Shown here piece by piece: positions 1 through 10,985 of a stretch of 64,000 bases of DNA. Numbering within the stretch: the first letter of the stretch is position 1; every line of letters starts with the position of its first letter. The translations under genes were made by a program, and so were the position numbers. Location of the stretch: assembly GCA_019510435.1 (NCBI GenBank), contig JAEKKJ010000021.1, positions 1-64,000 on the forward strand. Direction: 5' to 3'. Origin of the DNA: Caulobacterales bacterium. GTDB taxonomy: Bacteria > Pseudomonadota > Alphaproteobacteria > Caulobacterales > Caulobacteraceae. The notes under the pieces are model-generated. The model was not told the DNA's origin. It saw nothing but the letters and a program-made list of their open reading frames with translations, and searched no databases.

Positions 1-1
1 G

Positions 2-106
2 ACCATCCGCATGATCGAGACCCAAGTCGACCGCTACGCCACCGCCATGCTGCTGGCCCTCGGCCTCCTGGCCTCCGTCGCCTTCGCCACCGCCGGCCTC
101 GCGTAA
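2..106 (+). CDS. Small hydrophobic protein, 3' end or complete 31-aa ORF
   Basis: The frame is open from the window edge to a TAA at 104-106. It may be the end of a longer gene, or a complete 31-residue ORF from the ATG at 11. The last ~18 residues form one hydrophobic segment (MLLALGLLASVAFATAGLA), so the product is probably membrane-anchored. No ribosome binding site can be judged at the edge. A strong terminator follows 25 nt after the stop, which supports a real transcript end here. Function is not recognised. Confidence 0.5.
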   Translation, partial: TIRMIETQVDRYATAMLLALGLLASVAFATAGLA

Positions 107-131
107 GACCCACCCACCTCACGCGACGGAC

Positions 132-154
132 AAGGGCCCCTCAGGGCCCTTTTT
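132..154 (+). terminator. Intrinsic terminator
   Basis: An 8-bp perfect stem (AAGGGCCC, loop CTCA, GGGCCCTT) is followed by a short T run. It lies just downstream of the stop at 106. Confidence 0.85.
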
Positions 155-202
155 CGTGCCCGGAGCCCGCCGGCAAGGCCGCGAAGCGGCGCCTTCGATT
201 CA

Positions 203-295
203 ACCACGAACCACACGAACCACACGAACGCGGCCAATGACCCCGCCGATGCAGGGGATCAGGGCGCCGTTCGTGTGGTTCGTGTGGTTCGTGGT
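203..295. repeat. Inverted repeat with arms of CCACACGAA microrepeats
   Basis: Arms at 203-230 and 268-295 are perfect 28-bp reverse complements around a 37-nt spacer. Each arm is made of about three copies of the 9-mer CCACACGAA. Spurious frames across it encode repetitive peptides such as FVWFVWFVV. It lies between a terminator and the next gene. Confidence 0.9.
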
Positions 296-337
296 CCAAC
301 AAACAGAGCCTCCGCTGCGCGAGGCTCGAAGGAAAGA

Positions 338-412
338 GAACCACGGACCAGCACGGACCATCACTGAAGAGGCCGCTGCGAGTCCGTGTTGGTCGGTGCT
401 GGTCCGCGGTTC
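338..412. repeat. Inverted repeat with arms of CCAGCACGGA microrepeats
   Basis: Arms at 338-360 and 390-412 are 23 bp with two mismatches. They are built from 10-nt units related to CCAGCACGGA. The architecture matches the element at 203-295 but the repeated word differs. Confidence 0.8.
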
Positions 413-835
413 CAGAACGCGGCCTCCGCTGCCGCCCGGAAATTTTCTCACGAACTCAACGGCTGGGATGCATCCAAGGCCAAGCTTGGCTTCGTATCTC
501 GCCTGGCAGGTGTCTTGCATTGCGATCGTGTCAGTTGGGTAACACGGTCAAGTCGGGACACGGTCTCGCGACCTTCACCAGGGCTTTGGGGGCCCGCAGG
601 GCGAGGAGCTGAACATGCCGGCGGTCGGGGTTCGACCTGCCTTTGGACGGACGCAGCCTGCCTCGGCCGAGGCGAGGCAAAGCGTCGCGCGGCATGCCGA
701 CTTAACGACTTTTGGACAAAATTGCGGCACCTCTGCCGTGGGGCACGAGCCCCGCACCGGTCATAGAGTGAAGCCGCGCGTGAGCTTTCAGACGATCATT
801 TGCGCCGCGGCGTACGGGCGCGGGACACCGGCGCG
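413..835. other. Intergenic stretch, nothing recognised
   Basis: About 420 bp lie between the second inverted repeat and the ATG at 836. I see no credible gene, tRNA or terminator. Short open frames here have no ribosome binding site and no recognisable protein. The promoter of the downstream PEP-CTERM gene should lie in this stretch, but no clear -35/-10 pair stands out. Confidence 0.5.
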
Positions 836-2143
836 ATGACCGCAGGCGCCTTCCATAACAATCCTCAGCCGCGCCGCCGCGGCGGGCTGCTGGCCTGGTT
901 CTGGCCGCAGCCGATGGCGCAGCGCCAGACGCCGCGCCGCGCCGCCTGGCTGGCCTCAGCGGCGGCCTGGCTGTGGCCGGCGCCGCTGCAGAACGAACGC
1001 TTCGGCGCACGCCGCTGGGGGCTGCCCTGGCTGTTCGGCTGGTTCTGGCCGGAAGGCCTGGACCGCCGGCTCGGGCGGTTGTGGCGGCTGAGCTGGGCCT
1101 GGAGCTGGCTGTGGCCGGGCCGGGTCATGGGCCCCGACGGCGAGATCTGCGCCCTGGCGCCCTGGCACCGGGCGCTGCGCCCCGAGTTCTGCCCCACCGA
1201 GACCTGGCGCCATAAGCTGGCCCGGCACGGCGGGGCGGTGTTCATGATGATGGCGGTGACCGCGGTCGCCGCGCCGAACCTCATGCAGGGCTCCGGCATC
1301 GGCGAGCTGCCGGGCGGACGCCTGAACCTCTTCCACGGCGGCGCGCCGGGCCAGGATCCGGCGGCCGACAACGGCGCGGGCGGCGATGGCGCCGGCGCGG
1401 GTGGCGACACCGGCGGCGGCTCAGACCAGGGCGCAGGCGGCGGCGGCGGCGGCGGCGGCGGTAGCGGCTCTGGCGGCGGCGGGTCCGGCGGCAGCGGCGG
1501 CGATTTCGGCCCCAGCGGGTCCGGCCCGGATGGTTCGGGCGGCGCAGGCGGTACGGACGGCGGCGGGCCGCCAACCGGGGGCGATCCGCCTCCGACCGGC
1601 CCCGGCACGACCTTCCTCGATCCGGGCGCCGATGGCGGTACGGACCTCGCCGGCGGCAGCTTCGGCAGCCTGACAGGCGGTGGCGGCGGCGGCGGCGGTG
1701 GAACCGGCGGCGCGGGCGGGACCGGCGGCACAGGTGAGACGGGCGGCACGGGTGGGACCGGCGGCACAGGCGGGACTGGCGGCACGGGCGGCACGGGCGG
1801 CACGGGCGGACCCGGTGGCACGGGCGGGCCCGGCGGCACGGGTGGACCCGATCCCTTCACCCCGCCCGGCACGGGACCCTTGGATCCGCCGAAGCCTCCG
1901 GGGAACACCGACCCCAAGGGCGGCGGCGGCCCGCCCCAGAATTTCCTGGGCGGCGGAGGCGGCGGCGGCCCGCTCGACGGCAATCCGACCGATCCCGGCA
2001 AGGGCGACAACACTCCCAATCCGGGCGGCGATCCGAACCCGCAGGGCGGGGCGGTGCCGGAGCCTGAGGCCTGGACCCTGATGATCCTGGGCTTTGGCGC
2101 GGTGGGTTACGCGCTGCGTCGGCGGCGGACCACCACCGCCTGA
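836..2143 (+). CDS. Gly-rich PEP-CTERM sorting-domain protein with N-terminal WxWP repeats
   Basis: A 435-residue protein. The C-terminus is a classic PEP-CTERM signal: VPEPEAWTLMILGFGAVGYA followed by an Arg cluster. By family knowledge it is cleaved and sorted to the envelope by an exosortase. Residues ~150-395 are low complexity, dominated by Gly-Gly-Thr and Gly-Gly-Pro triplets. The N-terminus is unusual: WFWP, WLWP, WFWP and WLWP occur at residues 21, 45, 69 and 91, a period of 22-24. A hydrophobic stretch near residues 130-145 may serve as the export signal. ATG 836 was chosen over an upstream in-frame start at 800, which only adds an Arg-rich tail. No exosortase gene is in the window. 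The exact function is unknown. Confidence 0.85.
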   Translation: MTAGAFHNNPQPRRRGGLLAWFWPQPMAQRQTPRRAAWLASAAAWLWPAPLQNERFGARRWGLPWLFGWFWPEGLDRRLGRLWRLSWAWSWLWPGRVMGPDGEICALAPWHRALRPEFCPTETWRHKLARHGGAVFMMMAVTAVAAPNLMQGSGIGELPGGRLNLFHGGAPGQDPAADNGAGGDGAGAGGDTGGGSDQGAGGGGGGGGGSGSGGGGSGGSGGDFGPSGSGPDGSGGAGGTDGGGPPTGGDPPPTGPGTTFLDPGADGGTDLAGGSFGSLTGGGGGGGGGTGGAGGTGGTGETGGTGGTGGTGGTGGTGGTGGTGGPGGTGGPGGTGGPDPFTPPGTGPLDPPKPPGNTDPKGGGGPPQNFLGGGGGGGPLDGNPTDPGKGDNTPNPGGDPNPQGGAVPEPEAWTLMILGFGAVGYALRRRRTTTA

Positions 2144-2175
2144 CGACCTGGGTCGCACCGGCGAGCCTCGCCGTT

Positions 2176-3039
2176 TCAGTATCTCGGATAGCGCCAGCGC
2201 GGCTGCGGCCAATAGCGGGGCGGCGGCGTGTATTGGGCGTCCTCGTCGTCCTCGGCCGGAGGCGGCTGGTAGGCGCGTCGGCGTTCATCGTCATAGGCCC
2301 GCTGCTGGGCGGCGGCGTCCGTCTGGTCCTGCTCCAGCCGCGCCTGCTCGACGGCGCGGGCGCGGGCCTCCTCGTCGGCCCGGCGCTGGCGTTCGGCGGT
2401 CTCCTCCACCTGCCGGCGCTGGGCGTCAGCGACGGCCGCCTGCGCCTTGATCGCCGCCAGCTGCGCATCGGCGAGGGTCTTGGCGCGGGCCTCGGTCTGG
2501 GCGCGGTCCCGGGCGGCCTGTTCGGTGGCGACTTTCTCGCGGTAGCGGGCCGCGGTCTGGGCGCCGCAGACCCGCAGGTCCGCCAGGCCCTGCTCGGACC
2601 CCGCCAGCGGGGCCGACAGCGGCTCGTCCGTCAGCCAGGCCACGCCCAGGGTCGCGCCCTTCTTCATGGCCGCCTCGGTCTCCTCCGAGAGCACCAGCTC
2701 GCCGGCGCCGTCCGCGCCGCGCAGCATGAGGTTGGAATAGCGCGCCTTGTCGATCCGCAGAGGCAGGAAGGCGCGCGGCGGCAGGTCGTCCTTGAAGAAG
2801 CGCAGGCTGACCAGCTGCCCGTCCGAGGTCAGGGTCACAGGCGTCACCGCGCCCGACCGGCTGGTGAGTTCCAGGTCCGCCCGGCATCCGCTGTCGGTGG
2901 GCGTCACCACCCAGGCCAGGGCCGGGGCGCGGGGCGGGGCCGACGGCCGCGCAGGCGCCGCAGCGGCCAAGCCGGCGACGTACAAGGGTGCGGACAACAG
3001 CGCAGCGGCCACTGCGCCCCCAATGATCGATTTGACCAC
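2176..3039 (-). CDS. Exported protein with C-terminal coiled coil
   Basis: A 287-residue protein starting at GTG 3039, chosen because AGGAG lies 5 nt upstream (3045-3049). It opens with a signal peptide (KSIIGGAVAAALLSAPLYVA, then an Ala/Pro-rich stretch). A globular part covers about residues 40-150. A long Glu/Arg/Ala-rich coiled coil runs from about 160 to 250. The tail is rich in Pro, Tyr, Trp and Arg. Two cysteines lie in the mature globular part. I do not recognise the family. It converges with the PEP-CTERM gene, whose stop is 32 nt away. Confidence 0.8.
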   Translation of the reverse strand: MVKSIIGGAVAAALLSAPLYVAGLAAAAPARPSAPPRAPALAWVVTPTDSGCRADLELTSRSGAVTPVTLTSDGQLVSLRFFKDDLPPRAFLPLRIDKARYSNLMLRGADGAGELVLSEETEAAMKKGATLGVAWLTDEPLSAPLAGSEQGLADLRVCGAQTAARYREKVATEQAARDRAQTEARAKTLADAQLAAIKAQAAVADAQRRQVEETAERQRRADEEARARAVEQARLEQDQTDAAAQQRAYDDERRRAYQPPPAEDDEDAQYTPPPRYWPQPRWRYPRY

Positions 3040-3205
3040 GATGGCTCCTGACTGACACGCAGCGGCAGGATAGGGCCGATCCTGGCCCCCCGCTAGAGCC
3101 CGTACCGTCGCGGCCAGCACCGCGCAGGCCCCCCTGCGACACCATGTCCTGGATCGCGGCGCGCATGTTTACCGACCATTTCCCCCGGATCGGTGACGTG
3201 GTCGG

Positions 3206-5311
<2,106 letters not shown>

Positions 5312-5320
5312 CCCGATCGC

Positions 5321-7561
5321 TCAGCGGTCCGCAGGCGTTCCCGGCGCAGCCTCGCCCTTCAGCTTACGGTCGAAGAAGTCGAGCGTCATCAGGGTGCGGT
5401 GCATCCGGTTGTTGGGCGTCCAGCCGCCGCGGTGGCGCAGCCCCGGATAGACCATGGTCTCGAACGGCAGCCCCTCGGCCTGCAGGGCGAACAGCACCCG
5501 CGTCGTGTGGTCGAAGGTGACGTTGTCGTCGGCCATACCGTGCATGATCAGCAGCGAGGACGGCTTCAGCCGCGGCAGCCGCGCCACCACCTCGGCCTTG
5601 GCGTAGCCCTCGGCGTTGTCCGCAGGCGTGCCCATGTAGCGCTCGGTGTAGTGGGTGTCATAAAGCCGCCAGTCGGTCACGGGCGCCCCCGCCACCCCGG
5701 CCTTGAACGGCGAGTCGGGCGCGGTCATGAGGAGCAGCGTCATGTATCCGCCGTAGGACCAGCCGGTCACGCCGATCCGCGCCTTGTCCACATAGGGCAG
5801 GGACTGCAGGTAGCGCGCGCCGGCGATCTGGTCGGCCACGTCCAGCTGGCCCATCCGCCGGTCGATGGCGGTGACGAAGCGGCGCGAGCGGTTGGGCGTG
5901 CCGCGGTTGTCGAGGCTGAAGAGGATGTAGCCCGCGTCCAGCAGGGCCTGGTCCTCCGGCGACTGCCAGGTGCGGCCGACCAGGGCGCTGCCCGGGCCGC
6001 CGTAGACCTTGACGATCACCGGATATTTGCGCGCCGCATCGAAGCCGGGCGGCGTGCGCATCGACCACCAGAGGTCCTGGCCGTCGTCCGCCTTCACCGT
6101 GCCAAACGTCGGCTCGCGCAGCCGCTCCACATAGGGCCAGAACGGGTGGCCCGCCTTCAGCGCATTCTCCTCGATCCAGCGCACGCGGGTTCCGTCGGGG
6201 CGATAGAGCGCGGTCTGCGGCGGCGTCTTGGGGTCGCTGTAGGTCCCGACGAAGGCGCCGCCCTTGTCCGCCACGGCCACGGCCCACTGCCCGCCGGCCG
6301 GCGTCAGCGCCTTCGGCTCACCGGGCTGGGCGTAGGAGACCGCATAGACGCGGCTCTCGATCGGCGTGTCCTTGTGGGCGGTGAAGATCACGCTCGACGT
6401 CGCCTCGTCGACCCCGGCCACCGCCCCCACCGGCCAGTCGCCCTCCGTGACCTGGCGGATCAGCTTGCCGTCGGCGGCGTAGAGGTAGAGGTGGCGCCAG
6501 CCCGACCGCTCCGACGACCACAGGAAGGTCCCGTCGTGCAGCGGGTGGAAGTCGTTGGTGAGGTCGACCCAGTGCGGGTCGGTTTCGGTGAGGATCACCC
6601 TGGACTTGCCGGTGGCCGGGTCCACCGCCAGCAGGTCCAGCCGCCGCTGGTCGCGCGCCTCGCGCTGGACGTAGAGGGTGCGCCCGTCCTTCGCCCACGC
6701 CACCCGGGCCAGGTAGATGTCGGGGTCGCCGCCCAGGTCGACTTTGACGCGCGACCCGCCGCCCACCGGCTGGATGTAGAGCTCCACCACCGCGTTCGGC
6801 CGGCCGGGCCGCGGGTAGCGCTCGGGAACCACCTGGGCCCCGGTCGCGCCCACCTCAGGCCGATCGACGACGTCCACGCCGGTGAGGTCCACATGGGTCA
6901 GGGCGATGCGGCTGTCGTCCGGGCTCCACCAGTAGCCCGTGGAGCGGTCCATCTCTTCCTGGGCGATGAACTCGGCGGTGGCCCAGCTCTTCAGTTCGCT
7001 GCCGCCGCTGGTCAGGGCGCGCTCGGACCCGCCAGCCGCGAGCGGCAGCACATAGAGGTTGTCGTCGCGAACGTAGGAGACGAACCCGCCCTTGGGCGAG
7101 ACCTTGGCGTCGATCTCGTCGCCGGGCGTGTGGGTCAGCTGGCGCGCCTGCTGGCTGGCCAGGTCGTAGAGCCAGAGGTCGCCCTCCACCGGCGCCAGGA
7201 TCGCGTGGCCCTGTTCGTCCCAGCTGTAATCCACCACCCCGCGGGTGGCGACGCCGGCCCGCTCGCGCCGCGCCTTCTCGGCCTGCGATAGCTCCTTGGC
7301 GGGCGGCGCCAGCTTCTTGCCGTCCAGCAGCAGGCGCGGCTCGCCGCCGGCCACGTCGGCGATCCACAGGTCGCTGACGGTCAGGTCGTCGGCGCGGGTC
7401 TTGATGTAGGTCACGGCCCGGCCGTCCGGGGCCAGCTTCACGCCGCGGGCGCGGGGTCCGGACAGGTCGGGGCTCTCGAAGATCCGGCGGATCGGCAGCT
7501 TTTCGGCCATGGCGGGAGTGACAGCGAGCAGGGCCGCGAGCGCGGCGACGGCGAGTTTCAT
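5321..7561 (-). CDS. S9 family dipeptidyl peptidase IV
   Basis: A 746-residue exported serine peptidase. A signal peptide (MKLAVAALAALLAVTPAMA) fixes the ATG at 7561. A DPP-IV beta-propeller covers roughly residues 60-490, with an alpha/beta hydrolase domain after it. The triad reads as Ser602 (GWSYGGY), Asp678 (MADDNV) and His710 (LRHRGGW); the spacing matches mammalian DPP4 closely. It would release Xaa-Pro or Xaa-Ala dipeptides from peptides in the periplasm. It converges with the hybrid kinase (9 nt gap) and is divergent from the DUF3297 gene. A second S9 enzyme lies at 60083. Confidence 0.93.
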   Translation of the reverse strand: MKLAVAALAALLAVTPAMAEKLPIRRIFESPDLSGPRARGVKLAPDGRAVTYIKTRADDLTVSDLWIADVAGGEPRLLLDGKKLAPPAKELSQAEKARRERAGVATRGVVDYSWDEQGHAILAPVEGDLWLYDLASQQARQLTHTPGDEIDAKVSPKGGFVSYVRDDNLYVLPLAAGGSERALTSGGSELKSWATAEFIAQEEMDRSTGYWWSPDDSRIALTHVDLTGVDVVDRPEVGATGAQVVPERYPRPGRPNAVVELYIQPVGGGSRVKVDLGGDPDIYLARVAWAKDGRTLYVQREARDQRRLDLLAVDPATGKSRVILTETDPHWVDLTNDFHPLHDGTFLWSSERSGWRHLYLYAADGKLIRQVTEGDWPVGAVAGVDEATSSVIFTAHKDTPIESRVYAVSYAQPGEPKALTPAGGQWAVAVADKGGAFVGTYSDPKTPPQTALYRPDGTRVRWIEENALKAGHPFWPYVERLREPTFGTVKADDGQDLWWSMRTPPGFDAARKYPVIVKVYGGPGSALVGRTWQSPEDQALLDAGYILFSLDNRGTPNRSRRFVTAIDRRMGQLDVADQIAGARYLQSLPYVDKARIGVTGWSYGGYMTLLLMTAPDSPFKAGVAGAPVTDWRLYDTHYTERYMGTPADNAEGYAKAEVVARLPRLKPSSLLIMHGMADDNVTFDHTTRVLFALQAEGLPFETMVYPGLRHRGGWTPNNRMHRTLMTLDFFDRKLKGEAAPGTPADR

Positions 7562-7655
7562 GCCGCTGTTTGAACAGGCTCGCCAGCCACTTGGCAATCT
7601 CGGCGCGGCCCGCCGGCATCTTGAACCCGACCGCCGGTCGTGCGACCTCCCGCCC

Positions 7656-7907
7656 ATGAGCGAAACGACTTCCGACACCCCGCCCGATCGGCTGAGCGTC
7701 GATCCGAACAGCCCCTTCTACGACGCCGACGTTCTGGCGCGGAACGTGGGCGTGCGGTTCAAGGGCCAGGACAAGACCAACGTCGAGGAATACTGCGTCA
7801 GCGAAGGCTGGGTGCGCCTCACCGTCGGCGCCTCCAAGGACCGCCACGGCAATCCCCTGACCATGAAGCTGCAGGGCGCCGTCGAGCCGTACTTCCGCGA
7901 AGGGTAG
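7656..7907 (+). CDS. DUF3297 family protein
   Basis: An 83-residue soluble protein matching the small DUF3297 family (NSPFYDADVLARNVGVRF, then VEEYCVSEGWVRL). No function is established for the family. It is divergent from the DPP-IV gene across 94 bp. The ATG at 7656 has no strong ribosome binding site. Family identity comes from memory of its conserved sequence. Confidence 0.85.
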   Translation: MSETTSDTPPDRLSVDPNSPFYDADVLARNVGVRFKGQDKTNVEEYCVSEGWVRLTVGASKDRHGNPLTMKLQGAVEPYFREG

Positions 7908-7979
7908 GCGCTGGTCGGTCGCATTGCTCCGCCAAGGAGACCTGCCGCGAAGCGGGTGAGGGCGAGGAATGCCTCCGCC

Positions 7980-9263
7980 CTACCCCTCGTCGTCCTCGCG
8001 CGGCAGCGGCTCGATGCGCAGCCGGGTGATCCGGGCGCCCTTGCGGGCCTGCACGTGGAAGCGGTGGCGGTGGAAGGTGAAGGTCTGGCCGACCTCGGGG
8101 ATGGTCTCGGCCTCGTGGATCAGGAGGCCGGCGACGGTCACCGCCTCCTCGTCGGGCAGGTCCCAGTTCATGGCCCGGTTCAGGTCGCGGATCGGCACCT
8201 TGCCCTCCACCACCACCGAGCCGTCGGGCTCGACCTGGACCCCGGGCGCGTCGACGTCGTGCTCATCGCCGATCTCGCCGACGATCTCCTCCAGCACGTC
8301 CTCCAGCGTCACCAGGCCCTGCAGGGCCCCGTACTCGTCCACCACCAGGGCGAAGTGGTTCTGGCGCTTCAGGAACGCGGTCAGCTGGTCCTTCAGGCTG
8401 GTGGTCTCCGGGATGAACCACGGCTCGCGCAGGATGTCCGGCACGTCGATGGCGTCGATGGCCCCGTCGGCCTCGGCGATGGCCGCCAGCAGGTCCTTCA
8501 CGTGCAGGACGCCAACGATGTTCTCCGGGTCGTCGCGATAGATCGGCAGGCGCGAGTGCACGCTCTCCAGCGCCGCGGTCAGGATCTCGCGCGGCGGCAG
8601 CTCCCCGTCGATGGTGACCAGCGAACGGCGGTGCACCATCACCTGGGACACGTCCATCTCGCCCAGGTCCAGCACCCCGCCCAGCATGTAGCGGTCGCGG
8701 CTCTCCACCAGGCCCTCGGAGTGGTGGTACTCCACCGCCCCGCGGATTTCCTCGTGCGCCGCCAGCACATCGGTCTCCATGCCCATCCGGACGCCGAACA
8801 GGCCCAGCGTGCGGCGGATCACCCACTGGATCGCGAAGATGATCGGGCCGGCGACGCGCACCACCAGCAGGGTCGGCGCCGACAGGAAGCGGGCCACGTC
8901 GTCGGAGCGCACGATGGCCAGGGTCTTGGGCAGCACCTCGGCGAACACCAGCACCAGCACCGTCATAAGCGCCGTCGCCGCCGCCACGCCCAAGCCCCCG
9001 GGGATCGCGCGGGTGATCACCTGGGTCGCCAGGGCCGAGGCCAGGATGTTGATTAGGTTGTTGCCCAGCAGGACCGAGCCGATCATCGTCTCCTGGTCGG
9101 CCAGGAGTTGGTTCACCCGCCGCGCGGCGCTGTCGCCCTCCCGCTCCAGCTGGTGCATGCGCCCGCGGCTCGCGCCGGTGAGCGCGGTCTCGGCGGCCGA
9201 GAAGACGGCGGATATCGCCAAGAGGCCGAAGACGATGGGGGCGAGCGCCAGGATGGCGGCCAC
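7980..9263 (-). CDS. HlyC/CorC family membrane protein (CNNM domain, CBS pair)
   Basis: A 427-residue protein. Three to four N-terminal transmembrane segments form the DUF21/CNNM domain. Two CBS repeats follow (about residues 210-330; LPIYRDDPENIVGVLHVKDL is typical), then a CorC_HlyC C-terminal domain. The family is linked to divalent cation (Mg/Co) efflux or homeostasis. The start is a GTG whose first base is the last base of the aroB TAG, a 1-nt overlap. It is therefore translationally coupled as the last gene of aroK-aroB-corC. The name refers to family only; real hemolysin activity is not implied. Confidence 0.92.
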   Translation of the reverse strand: MAAILALAPIVFGLLAISAVFSAAETALTGASRGRMHQLEREGDSAARRVNQLLADQETMIGSVLLGNNLINILASALATQVITRAIPGGLGVAAATALMTVLVLVFAEVLPKTLAIVRSDDVARFLSAPTLLVVRVAGPIIFAIQWVIRRTLGLFGVRMGMETDVLAAHEEIRGAVEYHHSEGLVESRDRYMLGGVLDLGEMDVSQVMVHRRSLVTIDGELPPREILTAALESVHSRLPIYRDDPENIVGVLHVKDLLAAIAEADGAIDAIDVPDILREPWFIPETTSLKDQLTAFLKRQNHFALVVDEYGALQGLVTLEDVLEEIVGEIGDEHDVDAPGVQVEPDGSVVVEGKVPIRDLNRAMNWDLPDEEAVTVAGLLIHEAETIPEVGQTFTFHRHRFHVQARKGARITRLRIEPLPREDDEG

Positions 9264-10372
9264 TAGCGGGCTCCTTCGCGGATGAGGAAGTCTCGGACGG
9301 CCCGGGCGTCGACGTCCTTCGCCACGAAGGCGTCGCCCAGGGCGCGAGCGAGGATGAAGGTCAGGCGGCCGCCTTCGGCCTTCTTGTCCTGGCCCATGTG
9401 CGCGACCAGGCGGTCGGCGGCAAACGGATGGCCGGGCGTTTCGGCCAGCGCTGTGGCCAGGCCCGAGGCGGCGATGGCGCGGGTGGCGCGCTCGGCGTCC
9501 TGGCCGTTCGCCAGGCCCTGGTCGGCGGAGAAGCGGAAGGCCAGGGCCATGCCCGCGCCCACCGCCTCGCCGTGCAGCAGCGCCGCGCCGTAGCCGGTCT
9601 CGGCCTCCAAGGCGTGGGCGAAGGTGTGGCCGAGGTTCAGCAGGGCGCGGCGGCCCTGCTCGCGCTCGTCCTCGGCGACGATCTCGGCCTTCATCTCCAC
9701 CGACCGGGCGACGGCGTGGGCGAGGGCCTGCGGCTCGCGCGCCAGGACGGCCGCGCCATGGGCCTCCAGCCACTCGAAGAAGTCGCGGTCGCCCAGCAGG
9801 CCGTACTTGATCACCTCGGCATAGCCGGCGCGCATCTCCCGCTCCGGCAGGGTGGCCAGCACCGAGAGATCGGCCAGCACCAGCCGCGGCTGGTGGAACG
9901 CGCCCACCAGGTTCTTGCCGCGCGGGGTGTCGATGGCGGTCTTGCCCCCCACCGAGGAGTCCACCTGGGCCAGCAGGGTGGTGGGGATCTGCACGAAATC
10001 GACGCCGCGCTTGTAGATCGCCGCCGCGAAGCCCGCGAGGTCGCCCACCACGCCGCCGCCGAAGGCGGTGACGATGTCGCCGCGGTCCAGCTCCAGCGCC
10101 AGCAGCCGGTCGCAGACATCTTCGAGGCCGGCGAAGCTCTTGGTTTGCTCGCCGGGCGGCACGATGACCGGCTGGGCCTCGATCCCGGCCTGCGCCAGCG
10201 CCGCCGTCAGCCGCGCACCGTGCAGGCCCCAGACAGTCTCGTCGGAGACCACGGCGGTGCGGCCGCGATTGACGAACGGCGCCATCAGGCGCCCGGCGGC
10301 GTCGATCAGGCCCTCGCCCACCACGACGTCATAGGCGCGCTCGCCCAGGCCCACGGGGATGGTTCGGCTCAT
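9263..10372 (-). CDS. aroB: 3-dehydroquinate synthase
   Basis: A 369-residue cytoplasmic enzyme of the shikimate pathway, converting DAHP to 3-dehydroquinate with NAD and a divalent metal. Visible signatures are the NAD-binding GGGVVGDLAGFAAA and the metal-site regions YAEVIKYGLLGD and NLGHTFAHALE. The ATG overlaps the aroK TGA by 4 nt (ATGA), and the gene runs into corC. Length and motifs are normal for the family. Confidence 0.97.
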   Translation of the reverse strand: MSRTIPVGLGERAYDVVVGEGLIDAAGRLMAPFVNRGRTAVVSDETVWGLHGARLTAALAQAGIEAQPVIVPPGEQTKSFAGLEDVCDRLLALELDRGDIVTAFGGGVVGDLAGFAAAIYKRGVDFVQIPTTLLAQVDSSVGGKTAIDTPRGKNLVGAFHQPRLVLADLSVLATLPEREMRAGYAEVIKYGLLGDRDFFEWLEAHGAAVLAREPQALAHAVARSVEMKAEIVAEDEREQGRRALLNLGHTFAHALEAETGYGAALLHGEAVGAGMALAFRFSADQGLANGQDAERATRAIAASGLATALAETPGHPFAADRLVAHMGQDKKAEGGRLTFILARALGDAFVAKDVDARAVRDFLIREGAR

Positions 10373-10917
10373 TCGGCAGGTGCGCCCAGGTAGATGGTGA
10401 GGGCGCGGATGAGCTCGCCCACGGCGATGTGGTGGGCGGTGTCGCCCGTTTCGACGACGACGTCCGCCTCGGCATAGACCGGGTAGCGGACGGCGGCCTG
10501 CTCGGCCAGGACGTCCATCGGATCGCGGCCGCTCAAGAGGGGCCGGCTGTCCTTGCGGCCGATGCGGCGCGCCAGCACCTCCAGGTCGGCCTTCAGCCAG
10601 ACCGAGACGGCCTTGGCCTTGATCAGCGCCCGGGTCTCCGGGTTCATGAAGGCCCCGCCGCCGGTGGCCAGCACGTGGGCTGGCCCTTCGAGCAGGCGCT
10701 GGATCACCCGCCGCTCGCCGTCGCGGAAGGCCGGCTCGCCCAGCTGGGCGAAGATGTCGGGGATGGTGCGGCCCGCGGCGGCCTCCACCTCGGCGTCGGC
10801 GTCGCGGAAGGGCAGGCCCAGGGCGCTGGCCAGCCGGCGGCCGACGCTGGACTTGCCCACACCCATCAGCCCGACGAGGGCGATGGTGCGTTGGCGAAGC
10901 GGTTCGTAGCGGTCCAT
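10369..10917 (-). CDS. aroK: Shikimate kinase
   Basis: A 182-residue kinase with the P-loop GLMGVGKSS at residues 16-24, the shikimate-binding FRDGERRV region and GGGAF. It phosphorylates shikimate with ATP. ATG 10917 was preferred over an in-frame start at 10959, which adds a tail before the conserved core. It is the first gene of aroK-aroB-corC and is divergent from the gene at 10986 across 68 bp, which must hold both promoters. Confidence 0.95.
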   Translation of the reverse strand: MDRYEPLRQRTIALVGLMGVGKSSVGRRLASALGLPFRDADAEVEAAAGRTIPDIFAQLGEPAFRDGERRVIQRLLEGPAHVLATGGGAFMNPETRALIKAKAVSVWLKADLEVLARRIGRKDSRPLLSGRDPMDVLAEQAAVRYPVYAEADVVVETGDTAHHIAVGELIRALTIYLGAPAE

Positions 10918-10985
10918 GGGCGAGGCGAGCCTTAACACGACGCGGCGGCCTCGCGCCAACCGCCGGCGCTCGCTAAGCTGGGGGC

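Noticed and set aside
200..412. CRISPR-like array
   Set aside because: Units are 9-10 nt without unique spacers and are arranged as inverted pairs, with no cas genes.
615..660. tRNA-like T-arm (GGGGTTCGACCTGCC)
   Set aside because: No acceptor, D or anticodon arms can be folded around it.
386..766. 126-codon ORF in the first intergenic region
   Set aside because: It starts inside a repeat, has no ribosome binding site, and its composition is not protein-like.
865..2019. Proline-rich minus-strand ORF
   Set aside because: It is the complement of the Gly-rich PEP-CTERM gene; GGN codons read backwards give Pro.
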